Assembly: GCA_964035775.1 (NCBI GenBank)
Contig: OZ038313.1
Location: 37,117,473 to 37,181,472 of the forward strand
Reading direction: 5' to 3'
From: Osedax frankpressi
Lineage: Eukaryota; Annelida; Polychaeta; Sabellida; Siboglinidae
DNA length: 64,000 bases
Shown here: positions 15,033 to 43,136 of the stretch, piece by piece
How the letters are laid out: the number at the start of each line of letters is the position of its first letter
How positions within the stretch are numbered: the first letter of the stretch is position 1
The notes under the pieces: model-generated
The model's input: the letters and a program-made list of their open reading frames with translations, nothing else
Databases searched by the model: none
Told to the model about the DNA's origin: nothing
Position numbers and translations under genes: made by a program

Positions 15033-15251
15033 TATATATACATATATACATATATACATATATATATATATACACATATATATATATAGATTGCTTTTAA
15101 TATTGCAATTATAATAAGTGTGTTTGTGTATCAAACTTACATTTCTAATGGAAATCAAATAAGTAAAGTAAATATCATTCTTATCAAATTAAATTATCAA
15201 AATTTGATATATTCATTAATATCTTTTATTAATATTTAATTATAAATTGAA
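14440..15251. other. Intergenic space between convergent genes
   Basis: 812 bp between the stop of the EGF-like gene and the stop of XYLB. An AATAAA-type signal for the plus gene lies near 14593 and one for the minus gene (TTTATT on the plus strand) near 15225. A long TA/GTATATA tract occupies about 14998-15090. No other feature was seen. Confidence 0.55.
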
Positions 15252-31963
<16,712 letters not shown>

Positions 31964-32067
31964 CTAAAATAATTATATTCACTTAAATATGGAAATAATG
32001 ATTGTCATTATGTGTCATGATTGTTATAATTTATCTATATTATCTCAATTATAATCTTATATATATC

Positions 32068-32116
<49 letters not shown>

Positions 32117-32259
32117 ATATATATATATTGTATATATATAATATCCATTTAGTGATACTTTTGTAAAATAATTTTAAATTATTTTATTTATTATAACTAT
32201 ACTTCAAAATAATAACTCAAATACATATATTTCACCTTTGATGAGAATTATTGAATTTG

Positions 32260-32650
32260 TATATATTTAATATTATAATACAGATATAATAGATTATATT
32301 CAATTAGTAGCACATTATACGCATTTTGAAAATATATTTGATCTACTTATTTTTCCAATGAATCAAATTCAAAACATATTTTAAAATCCGTTTCAAATTT
32401 TAGATTTAGATATCTAAATCTATGATTCAAATAATAAATTGCGATAATAAATATATTTTTATATATTTTAATATTATAATAACAATATAATAGATTATAT
32501 TCAATTAGTAGCACATTATACGCATTTTGAAAATATATTTGATTTACTTATTTTTCCAATGAATCAAATTCAGAACATATTTTAAAATCCGTTTCAAATT
32601 TTAGATTTAGATATCTAAATCTATGATTTAAATAATAAATTGCGATAATA
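32260..32650. repeat. Tandem duplication, two copies of about 190 bp
   Basis: The segment beginning ATTATAATA/CAGATATAATAG and ending TTGCGATAATA occurs at about 32260-32449 and again at about 32461-32650 with only a handful of differences. Each copy contains a palindromic patch (TTTAGATTTAGATATCTAAA). Confidence 0.9.
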
Positions 32651-33330
32651 AGTATTCATGTTTTAAAAAAATAATCTTATTTGATCTTAAATTATATTAA
32701 AAACTCATTTAATATTAATTCACATTAGTACTACTATTACTACTAAGACTATTAAATACACAACATAGTTAAATGGATATTAGTCAAACAAGTTATGTTA
32801 ATTCTAAAACAAATACAGAAGAATCAAAATCTAAAGAGTTAGTTTGTATTATAATTATGCTTTATATAAATATTAATTATTTTAAAATATATGTAAGATA
32901 TAATACTTAATTATTATATAATAATAGTATTCGATATTTATTTGATAGTAGCCAATATTAGGTATATTATGTATCTTAGATATTAGATACACTATTCAAA
33001 ATTAACAAACTAAATATAAATTTATAAACAATTTTAAGATTTAATTAAATATTGCGAATATAAAAAAATATTATATTTTGTTATAACCTAGATAGATTAG
33101 CTCACAATAGCGTCGAAATAACTTTCACCGTAAATTGTAAATGCCGTATTCTGTTAAGGTATTTGATTACAAGTAAGCGATTGATAATACCTAAGATTAT
33201 CTTGGTAATCTTGGATAATACTGTGAAACTTTGAATTATATTGATGCCTTGCCACGTGTAGATATATGGAATTCAATACAAGTTATATTAATAATGTATA
33301 TTTTTGCATATAGCTCTTTTGTAATATTTA

Positions 33331-33456
33331 TATGGACCTGAATTATTTGCTAGTATACTCCAATAATTTATAATATATATTATAAATTAAATACTATAAA
33401 TTCTATATTATAAATTATAAACTTTAGAGTATACTAGCAAATAATTCAGGTCCATA
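33331..33456. repeat. 126-bp hairpin with perfect 30-bp arms (MITE-like)
   Basis: The left arm (33331-33360) starts TATGGACCTGAATTATTTGC. The right arm (33427-33456) is its exact reverse complement, ending AATTCAGGTCCATA. The AT-rich centre is also largely self-complementary. A foldback MITE or a long-hairpin locus is the simplest reading. The family is not known and no clear target duplication could be chosen in the TA-rich flank. Confidence 0.85.
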
Positions 33457-33499
33457 TATATATATTGTTAATTTTACATATATATATCCAAGGTAATCT

Positions 33500-33855
33500 T
33501 GGTAGATATTGTTGATATTTAGTAAATATTATTTATATATAGATATTGTTGATATTTACATATATATATTTTTGATATTTACAAATAGATATTGTTGATA
33601 TTTATATTATTTATATTTACATATAGATATTGTTGATATTTATACATTTATATTATTTATATTTATATATAGATATTGTTGATATTTACATACAGATATT
33701 GTTAATATTTACATACTTATATTATTTATATTTATATATAGATATTAATGATATTTATATATAGATATTGTTGATATTTATATACGGATATTATTGATAT
33801 TTACATATAGATATTTGTGACATTTACATATAGATATTTGTGACATTTACATAAT
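33500..33855. repeat. Irregular minisatellite ATAGATATTGTTGATATTTA upstream of FCF2
   Basis: About a dozen imperfect 25-35 bp copies built on TAGATATTGTTGATATTTACA. The last two (ATATAGATATTTGTGACATTT) are identical. It ends about 35 bp before the ATG of the FCF2/DNTTIP2 gene, so it occupies its 5' flank or leader. Confidence 0.8.
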
Positions 33856-33887
33856 TCTGAATATAAATTTGATTTTCATTCGCCGAC

Positions 33888-35661
33888 ATGTATTCACATT
33901 TCAATGTTTACTTGTCGAATAGATATCCTCCCAGAAATATTAGTTACGCAACTCTTGACCACCTTATCAGTTGGGGAACGCTCTCTTCATCGCTGCAGCC
34001 GGGCATTGATTTCTCTGATCTGTATGTGAAGCGAAGGTCACAGCTTGAGCCTAGTTTGTCTGGTGTCTCCGTCGCTGATATCGTGAAGAAAACTAGAGAC
34101 TCGGAGGTATATTAGAATGTAAAGAACTGCTGTCAATTAATGCTTCCAACCCAATATACTCTGATACAAGTATACATTTTAAATAGTATATATATATAAA
34201 ATAAATTAGGTTATTTTATATTTTAAAAATGTTATATATTTTATTACAATTGTAGTATTGTATATTTTATTTTCACAAATATGATACATTTAATATAAAA
34301 TATATTTTCATCACCAATATAATATTATTTACATTACTAGCTTGATTATAAAATTTGATTTATAGTTGATGAAGAAATCACTTTTGACTACCGGTTTCGA
34401 CCAGAAAATAGTAATAGAACCGTACAAAGAAAGTCAAAATTCTATTAGAAAGAAGAAAAAGGTTAATTAATAAATATTTACATAATAGATGTTTGTCTAA
34501 TTTGATCCTCATTGTTAATAGAATTAATAATTGTTAAACTATAATTTGTAAATTATATATTGAATATATCAGATTCATTTTATCATTTAAAAAATTATAG
34601 TTTATGAGTATTTATCTTGTTTTATTACTATAAATTAGTATCATAGCTAAGCTATTGTAAAACTAATTATTATAATGTATATATATCAAATTAATGTTTC
34701 AAAATTGTTCAAAAAAGACTTCATATATACATCACCTCAAATACATTATAATATAAATCTCTTCTACAATATCCAGGAGTTGGCATCTAAAACAAAGGGA
34801 GAGGCGTGGTTTAACATGGCCGCACCCGAGATGACCCCTGAACTCCAAGATGAAATGCGTGTACTAAGAATGCGCCGTACGCTCAACAATAAGCAATTCT
34901 ATAAATCGAATGACTCAAAATCTGGCCCAAAGTTCTTTCAGGTTACCACCGCATCGCAGATATTATTTGCGGGAAATAAATATTATATTGTAAACTCCTG
35001 TCTCAACCTTTGGGTTTGATTCATTTTAAAAATACAAATCTAATTATTAATTACAATTTGAACATTAAATTATTCTGCGATTAAATATATTTTAAATTTC
35101 ATTAAACATTATTTTCTTAGTGTTCAATAAATACTATGGTATAATAAGATATTGTTTCAGATGGGAACAGTTGTGGAATGTTCTGCAGATTTCTATCACA
35201 GTCGAATACCAAAGAAACAGAGAAAGCAGACATTAGTTGATGAATTAATAAGTGATTCTGACTTCAGGCAGTTAGTTATTGTTATGCTAAATGTAAATTT
35301 AAGGTTCTTCAAGCAATTTACATTATAGATCAAATTAGAACATTATACCATAGTAATATCTTTTAAAATGTATTATATAATCATCTATTATTATTATGAT
35401 AGATTAATATATATCTTTATAAAGTTAAATGATAATTATATATTTAATATAAAATAATAAATTAAAAAAATCATAAAATTCATTATTATATATTATTTTT
35501 TTGTGTTGTAATTTAGGTATGATATCATTTTTTAAATATAAAATATAATAATAAAAATAATTAATTAAATCCATTATTAATATTATAGGAAAAATAAGAA
35601 GACATACAATGAAATAATCAAATCGAAATATAGAAATCGAAAAAATAAAACAATTAAATAA
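33888..35661 (+). CDS. DNTTIP2: Fcf2-domain pre-rRNA processing factor (DNTTIP2/TdIF2 family), five exons, 220 aa
   Basis: Nucleolar factor for early cleavages of the small-subunit pre-rRNA (family knowledge from yeast Fcf2 and human DNTTIP2). Exons: 33888-34106, 34366-34461, 34777-34941, 35161-35270, 35589-35661. Total 663 bp, with all phases consistent. The diagnostic Fcf2 domain covers roughly residues 106 to the end: KTKGEAWFNMAAPEMTPEL, LRMRRTLNNKQFYK, then DFYHSRIPKKQRKQTLVDEL and a lysine-rich tail (KNKKTYNEIIKSKYRNRKNK). The N-terminal 100 residues are short compared with vertebrate DNTTIP2 (over 700 aa) and the protein is the size of yeast Fcf2. The start is the first in-frame ATG of exon 1; an upstream exon cannot be excluded. 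An AATAAA near 35805 could end the transcript. Convergent with BLZF1, 190 bp apart. Confidence 0.93.
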
Positions 35662-35851
35662 ATATAATTTTAAAACATTCGTTATTACAGTAATAATAAT
35701 ATTTATCATTTGTAAATGCTGTCGAATTAAAATCTTACATATTTGTAAAACCCAGATTAAAACAATCACCACAGAATGTCGATGATTTGAAATACTGTAT
35801 CGTCAATAAAATAGATAAAATTATATAGTTAGAACGATCGCGTCCATTTCG

Positions 35852-38800
35852 CTAGACCACGTAGATTTCGCTGCGACAATGTTTACAGCAGTCCAGAGTC
35901 ACATTGTCGTACTTTGCATTTGCACAGAAACGGTCACACTTCACCGCTTGTTTTTTCGGCCTTATCGAATGTAATCGGTCATCTTCGTGCATCACCTGGT
36001 GGTAAAAATGGGTAGATATAAATAGGATTTTGAACTATAATTTTAATTAATCTTACAAACAATATTGTTATATCTCTTTTTTATTAATTAAAAACAACTA
36101 TAAAAGTTTCAAAACCTGAAACAATTTTCTCTCATTTGGCATTCTATTATTCACACAATTTCTGTCCAAAACAGAATCTATTCCCTGGGTGTTACCTTTA
36201 ATAAAATGTACACATTAATATGTATTAATGAGCTCAATGTATATTATAATTTCATACTCCCATAACTTATTTGAATAATTAATTCATTAATCGTTGGTTT
36301 ATTAATGAATATTGATATGGTAAAATCATAAATTGATTTCTAATAAATATTATAAAGTTTAACATTTACACCAATAGACTATATTCACAATATACTATAA
36401 AGCGATGACATATTCTATTCGATAAGTTAATAAACATCGTTTAGTATCTCATTAATATTTATTAAAATATCCGAATAACATCTTAATAGTAAATAATGGC
36501 AACCCGTGATATTAGTACTACTTCGTGTATGCCTGGCGGTGGTTTGCCTACAATGTTTAATCAGCCACGCTTGAGTAGTCTATTCATGCGTTACTCGGGC
36601 TACGCGCGAAGCACGAGGTCGCCTAGACGTTGCAAACCCAGCAGGTGTCTACGAATGGCGTCGGAGAGCTTTCGGTTCAAAGCGGACAATTGTAAAGAAT
36701 CTGAAGAAGATTCGCGAAGAGCCGAAATACTGAACTTGTCAAAAAGCAACGAATCTCGTATAAACTTCAGATTTCTGTGTTGTTTTATCGAGTGTTTTAA
36801 AGAGAGTATTGCGAAGAGATAGCACAAATAGATAAGAATGAAAATAAAACAATATGAATTGTGAAGAGTAGAAAAGGTGCTCTTAATTAAATTTATATTT
36901 TCTTATTTACATCCAAAAGTAATTTGATATCATATTTAATTACCTATTGACTAGACAATAACAAGTATAATAAATAACTACACAATAATGAGTCAGCTCC
37001 TACCTATGAGTCATTGCCTACAAATGAGTCATATCCTACCTATGAGTCATTGCCTACAAATGAGTCATTGTCTACTTATGAGTCATTGCCTACAAATGAG
37101 TCATTGCCTACCTATGAGTTATTGCCTACAAATGAGTCATTACCTACCTATGAGTCATTGCCTACAAATGAGTCATTGCCTACTTATGAGTCACTGCCTA
37201 CAAATGAGTCATTGCCTACAAATTAGTCATTGCCTACAAATTAGTCATTGCCTACTTATGAGTCATTGCCTACAAATGAGTCATTTCCTACTTATGAGTC
37301 ACTGCCTACAAATGAGTCATTGCCTACAAATTGGTCATTGCCTACTTATGAGTCATTGCCTACAAATGAGTCATTTCCTACTTATGAGTTATTGCATACA
37401 AATAAGTCATTGCCTACTTATGAGTCATTGTCTACAAATGAGTCATTGCCTACCTATGAGTCATTGCCTACAAATGAGTCATTACCTACCTATGAGTCAT
37501 TGCCTACAAATGAGTCATTGCCTACTTATGAGTCACTGCCTACTTATGAGTCATTGCCTACAAATGAGTAATTTCCTACTTATGAGTCACTGCCTACAAA
37601 TGAGTCATTGCCTACAAATTAGTCATTGCCTACTTATGAGTCATTGCCTACAAATGAGTCATTTCCTACTTATGAGTTATTGCCTACAAATGAGTCATTG
37701 CCTACTTATGAGCCATTGTCTACAAATGAGTCATTGCCTACTTATGAGTCATTGCCTACAAATGAGTCATTGTCTGCTTATACATCATCTCCTACCTATG
37801 AGTCACCATCTGAATATCATTAACATTCTTCACTTCGTCCAAAAAGCCTACAATTAGAGAGTCAATGCGGTTCCAGAGAAATCTGAAGTTGGAAACCTCC
37901 AAATCCATCTTCTCAATTGTTAACCTACAAGTGTAAAAGTTAAGAGGATATGTTTCTTTTTCTATATAAGTTAACACGCACATATATATATATATATATA
38001 TATGAATATTTGTGTGTGTGTGTTTATGTATATATGTTTAATAATGATATATATTATGTTTATTAATGTTCACTCAATATATAAATAATACTAAATTCGA
38101 CATACGTAATTTTTTACTTAATATGTAAAACGTATATAAATTAAAAAAGTAGCATTTCTATTCGAAGTCCTAAAGTGAAATACAAATTGACTACAAATTT
38201 CGATGATCTTACACTTGAACTAAAGCACGAACTTATTGGCGAGGAATTTACTGCGCCACATGTCTGCTTGAATGGTCAACTGGTCAAGAGTTTCGGAATC
38301 CGTGGAAATGCGGTTGGTATAGTCTACGATATCGTGCGACAAGACTGCTTTTGTCCTGTCGGGTAATTTGATTGGACAAATTATACGGAGATATGTTGGT
38401 GGATTATAACTGAATTAGTCTATACTTATGACAAAGTATGTATTGTACTAAATTAATGAAATCTAGGCTTTCAAAAGATTTAGAGTTGATCAGACAGAAT
38501 GTCATAATTATATTATTAAACGATATAAAATAACTTAAAGATAATTATATAAAACAATAGATTTTACTTTATACAATCTAACCACGAAATACCATTTACA
38601 ATACTATATTATTTACGTTTAGTTTAAGTAATTTATCATCTTCATCAGTATTATTATTGAACTCAACTAAATCCACGTGGCACTTACCCGACTGATAGAC
38701 ATACATTCGTGAAACACGTGTTGACATTCTAATTGACACACTGACCTGATTAACGTCTCCACTCTAGACTCAATGTCGTCACCAACACTAGCCACCAACA

Positions 38801-40253
38801 ACTTCTTGAGGTCAGCATTGATCTGAATATGGTGTGAGTATAGTGTACGATGATATAGTTTAAATTGTGTAAGTATAGTAAGTAATAGGTGGAAAAGTTA
38901 GGGAAGAAAAGGCAAACATTGCATCCAGACTATATTATCAACCTAATTTCTTATTTGATAATATTTATGCTTTAAATTATTACGAAATCATAACAATATT
39001 TTTACTTGGAAAATATATTTTACTAATCGTTTATCAAATCTTGACAATTTAATTTAAAATTCGACGAAATATTTCTCATATTAGAACAAAATTATTTTAT
39101 TTTATTTGAATATATTATATTATATTATATATATTATAAACAGACAATTTAATTCTTATTAAACAATTACCTGTAAATCAATAATTATACAACTTAACTT
39201 ATAAAGAATTTGTATTGTATTTTTAAATTATAAATTATAAAAGTTATACACATATCGGATATATTAAGATAATTAGATATAAAACTAGGTATTCTATTTA
39301 TAGAATTTCTAATACACAAAATACACGGATTAATAACTAATAAATCAAACCAGGATAATATAACTATACTAAGATATAGCTGGCCACTGTTATGAGTCGT
39401 CTATAATATAGAGGATGCAATGTCTAGATGGCAACACACCACAACCTCCTACATCCCGATGACGTACGAATAAATTATTATAAGGGATTTTGGTATTACG
39501 AGAAGGGTATTGATTTGGCGTGACATTATATGATGCAAATGTACGCGTACGTGGAGAGGCCGTGTGCTGCTTTAAATGAGACATTACTGAGTAAACTTTA
39601 GAGATGTATTCGGGAATTATATAATATGGATGTATAAATGCATTAAATTATAGTAGATATTTAATAATTAGTTTCAGTAGTAGTTTAGTAGTAGTTTCAT
39701 TAAAAGTTAAGTATAAAATGATATTAGTATTCAAATAATAATATATTACTATATAATAATACTAATTATACTTAATTAATATATATCTTACTATATTAAT
39801 ATAAAAAAATATATATGTAAATTTACAAATTCAAAAGATTATATAATTTAGATGTGAAATTGTATTAAAATAATATGTAAAAGTATTAAAATAATTAATA
39901 ATAAACAAATTAATAATTGAATTATATCACCAGTAAATAAACCTTATTTTGAATTGTTAGCTCGGCTCTCAATCTAGTGATCAAATCATCTTTTTCCTGT
40001 TTTTGTTTATTAAATACATGCGTATCACCTAAGTGAATGTAATGTGAATATTCTATGTAATATAATGGCATCGCATTACTGCAGTATAACAATAGAGGAC
40101 TCGATGGACTCATTGTTATTGTGTTTTAGGTTCTACGTCATAGAATAATCATATATGGAGTTTTGAAATTGGTAAACATAGGCTACCTTCGTTAGAATCA
40201 CTCTCCTTTCCATCCGGCATCACTCTTTCCATAGCTGCACCCGTCATGCTGAC
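35852..40253 (-). CDS. BLZF1: Golgin-45 (basic leucine zipper nuclear factor 1), nine exons, 289 aa
   Basis: Golgi coiled-coil protein that pairs with GRASP55 and Rab2 on medial cisternae (family knowledge). Exons in transcript order: 40253-40187 (ATG at 40247), 40028-39943, 38822-38746, 38355-38233, 37924-37796, 36729-36604, 36547-36504, 36195-36116, 35995-35852. Coding length is 870 bp and all phases agree. Landmarks match what I recall of human golgin-45: INADLKKLLVASVGDDIE, QADMWRSKFLANK, LSALNRKLSDAIRRHLLG and the C-terminal KYDNVTLDCCKHCRSEIYVV. The CCxHC cysteines correspond to those that bind zinc with GRASP55, and the hydrophobic last residues correspond to the PDZ-binding end. The N-terminal half is helical/coiled-coil. 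It is shorter than the 400-aa human protein, mainly in the N-terminal region. A 5' UTR exon probably precedes the acceptor next to 40253. One exon is only 44 bp. Plus-strand frames over 36496-36822 and 38175-38366 are antisense shadows. Confidence 0.92.
36985..37798. repeat. 36-bp (2 x 18) minisatellite made of BLZF1 5' splice-junction copies
   Basis: About 45 copies of an 18-bp step, CCTACCTATGAGTCATTG alternating with CCTACAAATGAGTCATTG or CCTACTTATGAGTCATTG. It touches the BLZF1 exon ending at 37796. That exon's end plus donor, TGACTCATAG/GTAGG on the gene strand, is the same 15-bp string found in array units (CCTACCTATGAGTCA on the plus strand). The unit length is a multiple of three, so a 289-codon plus-strand frame stays open by chance; it is not a gene. 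Confidence 0.95.
37925..38232. other. BLZF1 intron with TA/TG microsatellite
   Basis: Intron between the BLZF1 exons ending at 38233 and starting at 37924. It contains (TA)n followed by (TG)n at about 37980-38025 and nothing else recognisable. Confidence 0.6.
38823..39942. other. BLZF1 intron, AT-rich
   Basis: 1.1-kb intron between the exons ending at 39943 and starting at 38822. A less AT-rich patch at 39390-39590 has open frames on the minus strand but no recognisable protein and no splice phase that would extend BLZF1. I leave it unannotated. Confidence 0.45.
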
Positions 40254-42299
40254 CTAAAGGGGGATGATACTTACATATGGTGTCTAGTTATTTATCTATT
40301 CGTCAATCTAATGCGCTTTTTAATGATTCCCGAATGCTACCTAACATAATATTGGCTACCAAAGTACAGTTCATCTTTGTAAAAACAACATTACATACTT
40401 TTCTATGGATACATAACAAATACAAATAAATAAACATATTAATTTTCTGATTGTCAAAATTAATTATTTAAATTTAAAGTTATTCTAAATTCACATTTTC
40501 TTTAGATAAAGATACAGATGCAGTAATAACAAGTTTAGTGAATGGTTTATAGCACTATGTTTGCATATAATAAGTATAACAATTATTTTAACAAGTAATA
40601 TTAATACTCTAAACTAAACTTATACTCAATTTCCTGATTGTTTTAGGGAATCAAATTTAAATTTAAGTTTGTTATTTTAGAAAATGTTAGGAAATATCTA
40701 ACAATGCGATATTAAGATTGAAAATAAAATTAAGTTTAATTTGTAATCAGTATAAATCTTTCACAACTTATATTCTTTATTAGATAGAGTTGTACTTTAT
40801 CAGAATGTATGCCATACTACTTTACTTATTTAATTGTTTATTTATATGAAATAGATATAGATTGAAACAAATGGCCTTGATGTGGTCTGTTGAGTAACCT
40901 ATTTTAGTTTGTTTATGTTATAATAAAGAGAATATATTTTTTGTTTACATTAAAAACACATTATGTTTATTTTGTATTACAAAAGTTATATAAAATTGTA
41001 AAATATAAAATTTTATGATCAGGTTACTTGGAGATATTTGAAAAAAGGTGCAGAATGTATTAATTTGGTTTGGAGAAGGCTTATACGAAATTTTGATCTT
41101 AAATCGCCTAAATAAGATAAGATTGTATTAAATAATTTATTCCAAATAGTTGATCCTCTAAAACCAAATACATTCATGCGATTATACAATCATAGAAATA
41201 TCTTATTTGTCATATATGACATACATTTTATTAATTTTGATTAAATATAATTACTAGTTCAATTTGTAATTACTATTCATCATAATTCTAAGTTATATTA
41301 TTTTCAATGGTAACTGATCAAAACTCCATTAGTTAAAATCCCATCAATTAAAACCCCCTCAGTCAAAACCCTCTCAGTCTAAGCGCCATCAGTTAAAAAC
41401 TCAATTATTAAACATAGAAGGAGAGTTTTGACCATTTGATTATTTAACAGGGGATTTTGACATGGATTTATTTTTAACATATCGAAATTTACTTATCTAT
41501 TGTAATATTTATTCATATATTACACCCTTTTTCTATATAATACAAATATATATTAGTTTATATCAAATGTTTAACTACTAAATATATAATCCTAGTTTTG
41601 GATATTAATATTATTAATGCATGTAGACTCGATGAATTATAGACTCGAGTGTACATATTATGCTATAATCGTTAATGGAGTCAACAATAGATCGATTATA
41701 TTTTGTTATCGTATCAATAAACTGTTGAGATATGCCATGCGGAGTTCACGACATAACTGCCATTGTACATAATTCTCCAAATATTAATAGCGATGGTTAA
41801 TTCGATCTCTTTTAGCGCCAAAATCAACTAGATTAATATTTATTATTATACATTAATATGATATTATATAAATTAATTTTAAAATTATATTATTATAAGT
41901 AATTATAATTTTAATATATTGATATTTTTGATTAGCCATGGATTGGGCGGTTTCGATTTTTGATAAGAGCATAATGGCGTGGATAACGAGTATTTTAGGT
42001 ATATAACTAGTATTTGGTTGTATAACTAGTATTTAGAGGCGTAAAACTAGTATTTAGGGGTGTATAAGCGTAACTACCAGTAAGCGCATACTAATTTAAT
42101 ATTAACCTAGTGTATGACTTTTAATACTTTGATAGATATATATTGCATTCAATACTAATTTATATATAATTTATGTATTATAGTATATATATATATATTA
42201 TATAATCATATTAAAAGCATAGTTAAATCGTTGTAATAGTGTAAAATAAAAAAGTATGAGAATTTAACTTTATTTGGTAAATACTAATATACTAATACG

Positions 42300-42342
<43 letters not shown>

Positions 42343-43136
42343 TTATATATATATATATATATATGTATCATATAATACAATATGAATTCATATCATCGTA
42401 TATAGCATGTTTACCAATAGGGTTATCTTCCATACAGTATTTGAATATCATATTTTTACATAATTCGGTATCGGCAATTAAATAGATGTCAATAATTTTG
42501 ACAATATACAATGCATATATTAATGCCACATATATCGAAATTACAATATGTATTTAAATCAGTGGGATTAAAATCGAAAACATAGTAGCGTACGAACACA
42601 GTATCGAGATTCACTAGTTATTACCAATATTAGGATTAATAAATAAATATAACTTACAGTATTATAACTAGTATTGTTTAAAATGGTTCAAAACATACTT
42701 TAGCTTTAGTAATGAAAATTATAATATTGCCAAATATGAAATTTCTATTTACCACTGATAATATTGATTAAATATTACAAATTATAGATTTATTTAATAA
42801 TGAAGTTAATGTAATTTAGTATATAACAAATTAATTATATTTAATAATTGAAATAATAATTGAATATTATTATATAGTTATATTATTTAGTAAATTTAAA
42901 ACAATTACTAATTTTTTTTTTCAATATTATTCCATTATATTTTATATATATTTTATATATTTCCAATATTTTAAAACATGAGATACATTCAAATTATATT
43001 ATATAATTATTATAATTAAATAAAAGTCGTATAATTATACACACATTTATGATTTATAAATTTTATTTATATTAATAGCCTTCTATTTTTGAAAATTATA
43101 TTAATTATACAACAATTAGTTAGATAATGTACAGAA
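40254..43136. other. Intergenic: upstream of BLZF1, downstream of SPR
   Basis: No gene found. At about 41330-41400 there are several copies of a 13-16 bp motif (CCATCAGTTAAAA, CCCTCAGTCAAAA), followed near 41450 by its inverse (GGGGATTTTGAC). At about 41995-42060 there are three or four copies of a 20-23 bp motif (TATAACTAGTATTTAG). A TA microsatellite lies at about 42302-42363. An AATAAA on the minus strand near 43065 may serve SPR. Confidence 0.55.

Larger units (their letters stand above)
31964..33887. promoter_or_regulatory. Shared 5' flank of divergent XYLB and FCF2/DNTTIP2
   Basis: XYLB starts leftwards at 31963 and FCF2/DNTTIP2 rightwards at 33888, so both promoters should lie in this 1.9-kb gap. 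I see no coding sequence. It holds a TA microsatellite (about 32068-32145), a 190-bp tandem duplication (32260-32650), a perfect hairpin (33331-33456) and a ragged array (33500-33855). No core promoter motif can be singled out from the AT-rich background. Confidence 0.5.

Noticed and set aside
36496-36822. Plus-strand 108-codon frame beginning MATRDISTT
   Set aside because: Antisense to two phase-matched BLZF1 exons whose minus-strand peptides match golgin-45.
36988-37857. 289-codon plus-strand open frame of MSHCLQ/MSHCLL repeats
   Set aside because: It is the BLZF1 intron array read on the wrong strand. The period is a multiple of three so no stop arises, and the three frames give equally repetitive peptides.
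38175-38366. Plus-strand 63-codon frame with plausible composition
   Set aside because: Antisense to the BLZF1 exon containing QADMWRSKFLANK, which is conserved in the family and in phase with both neighbours.
39390-39590. Extra BLZF1 exon in a less AT-rich intron patch
   Set aside because: Its frames do not extend the golgin-45 alignment. The exons on either side already join in phase without it.
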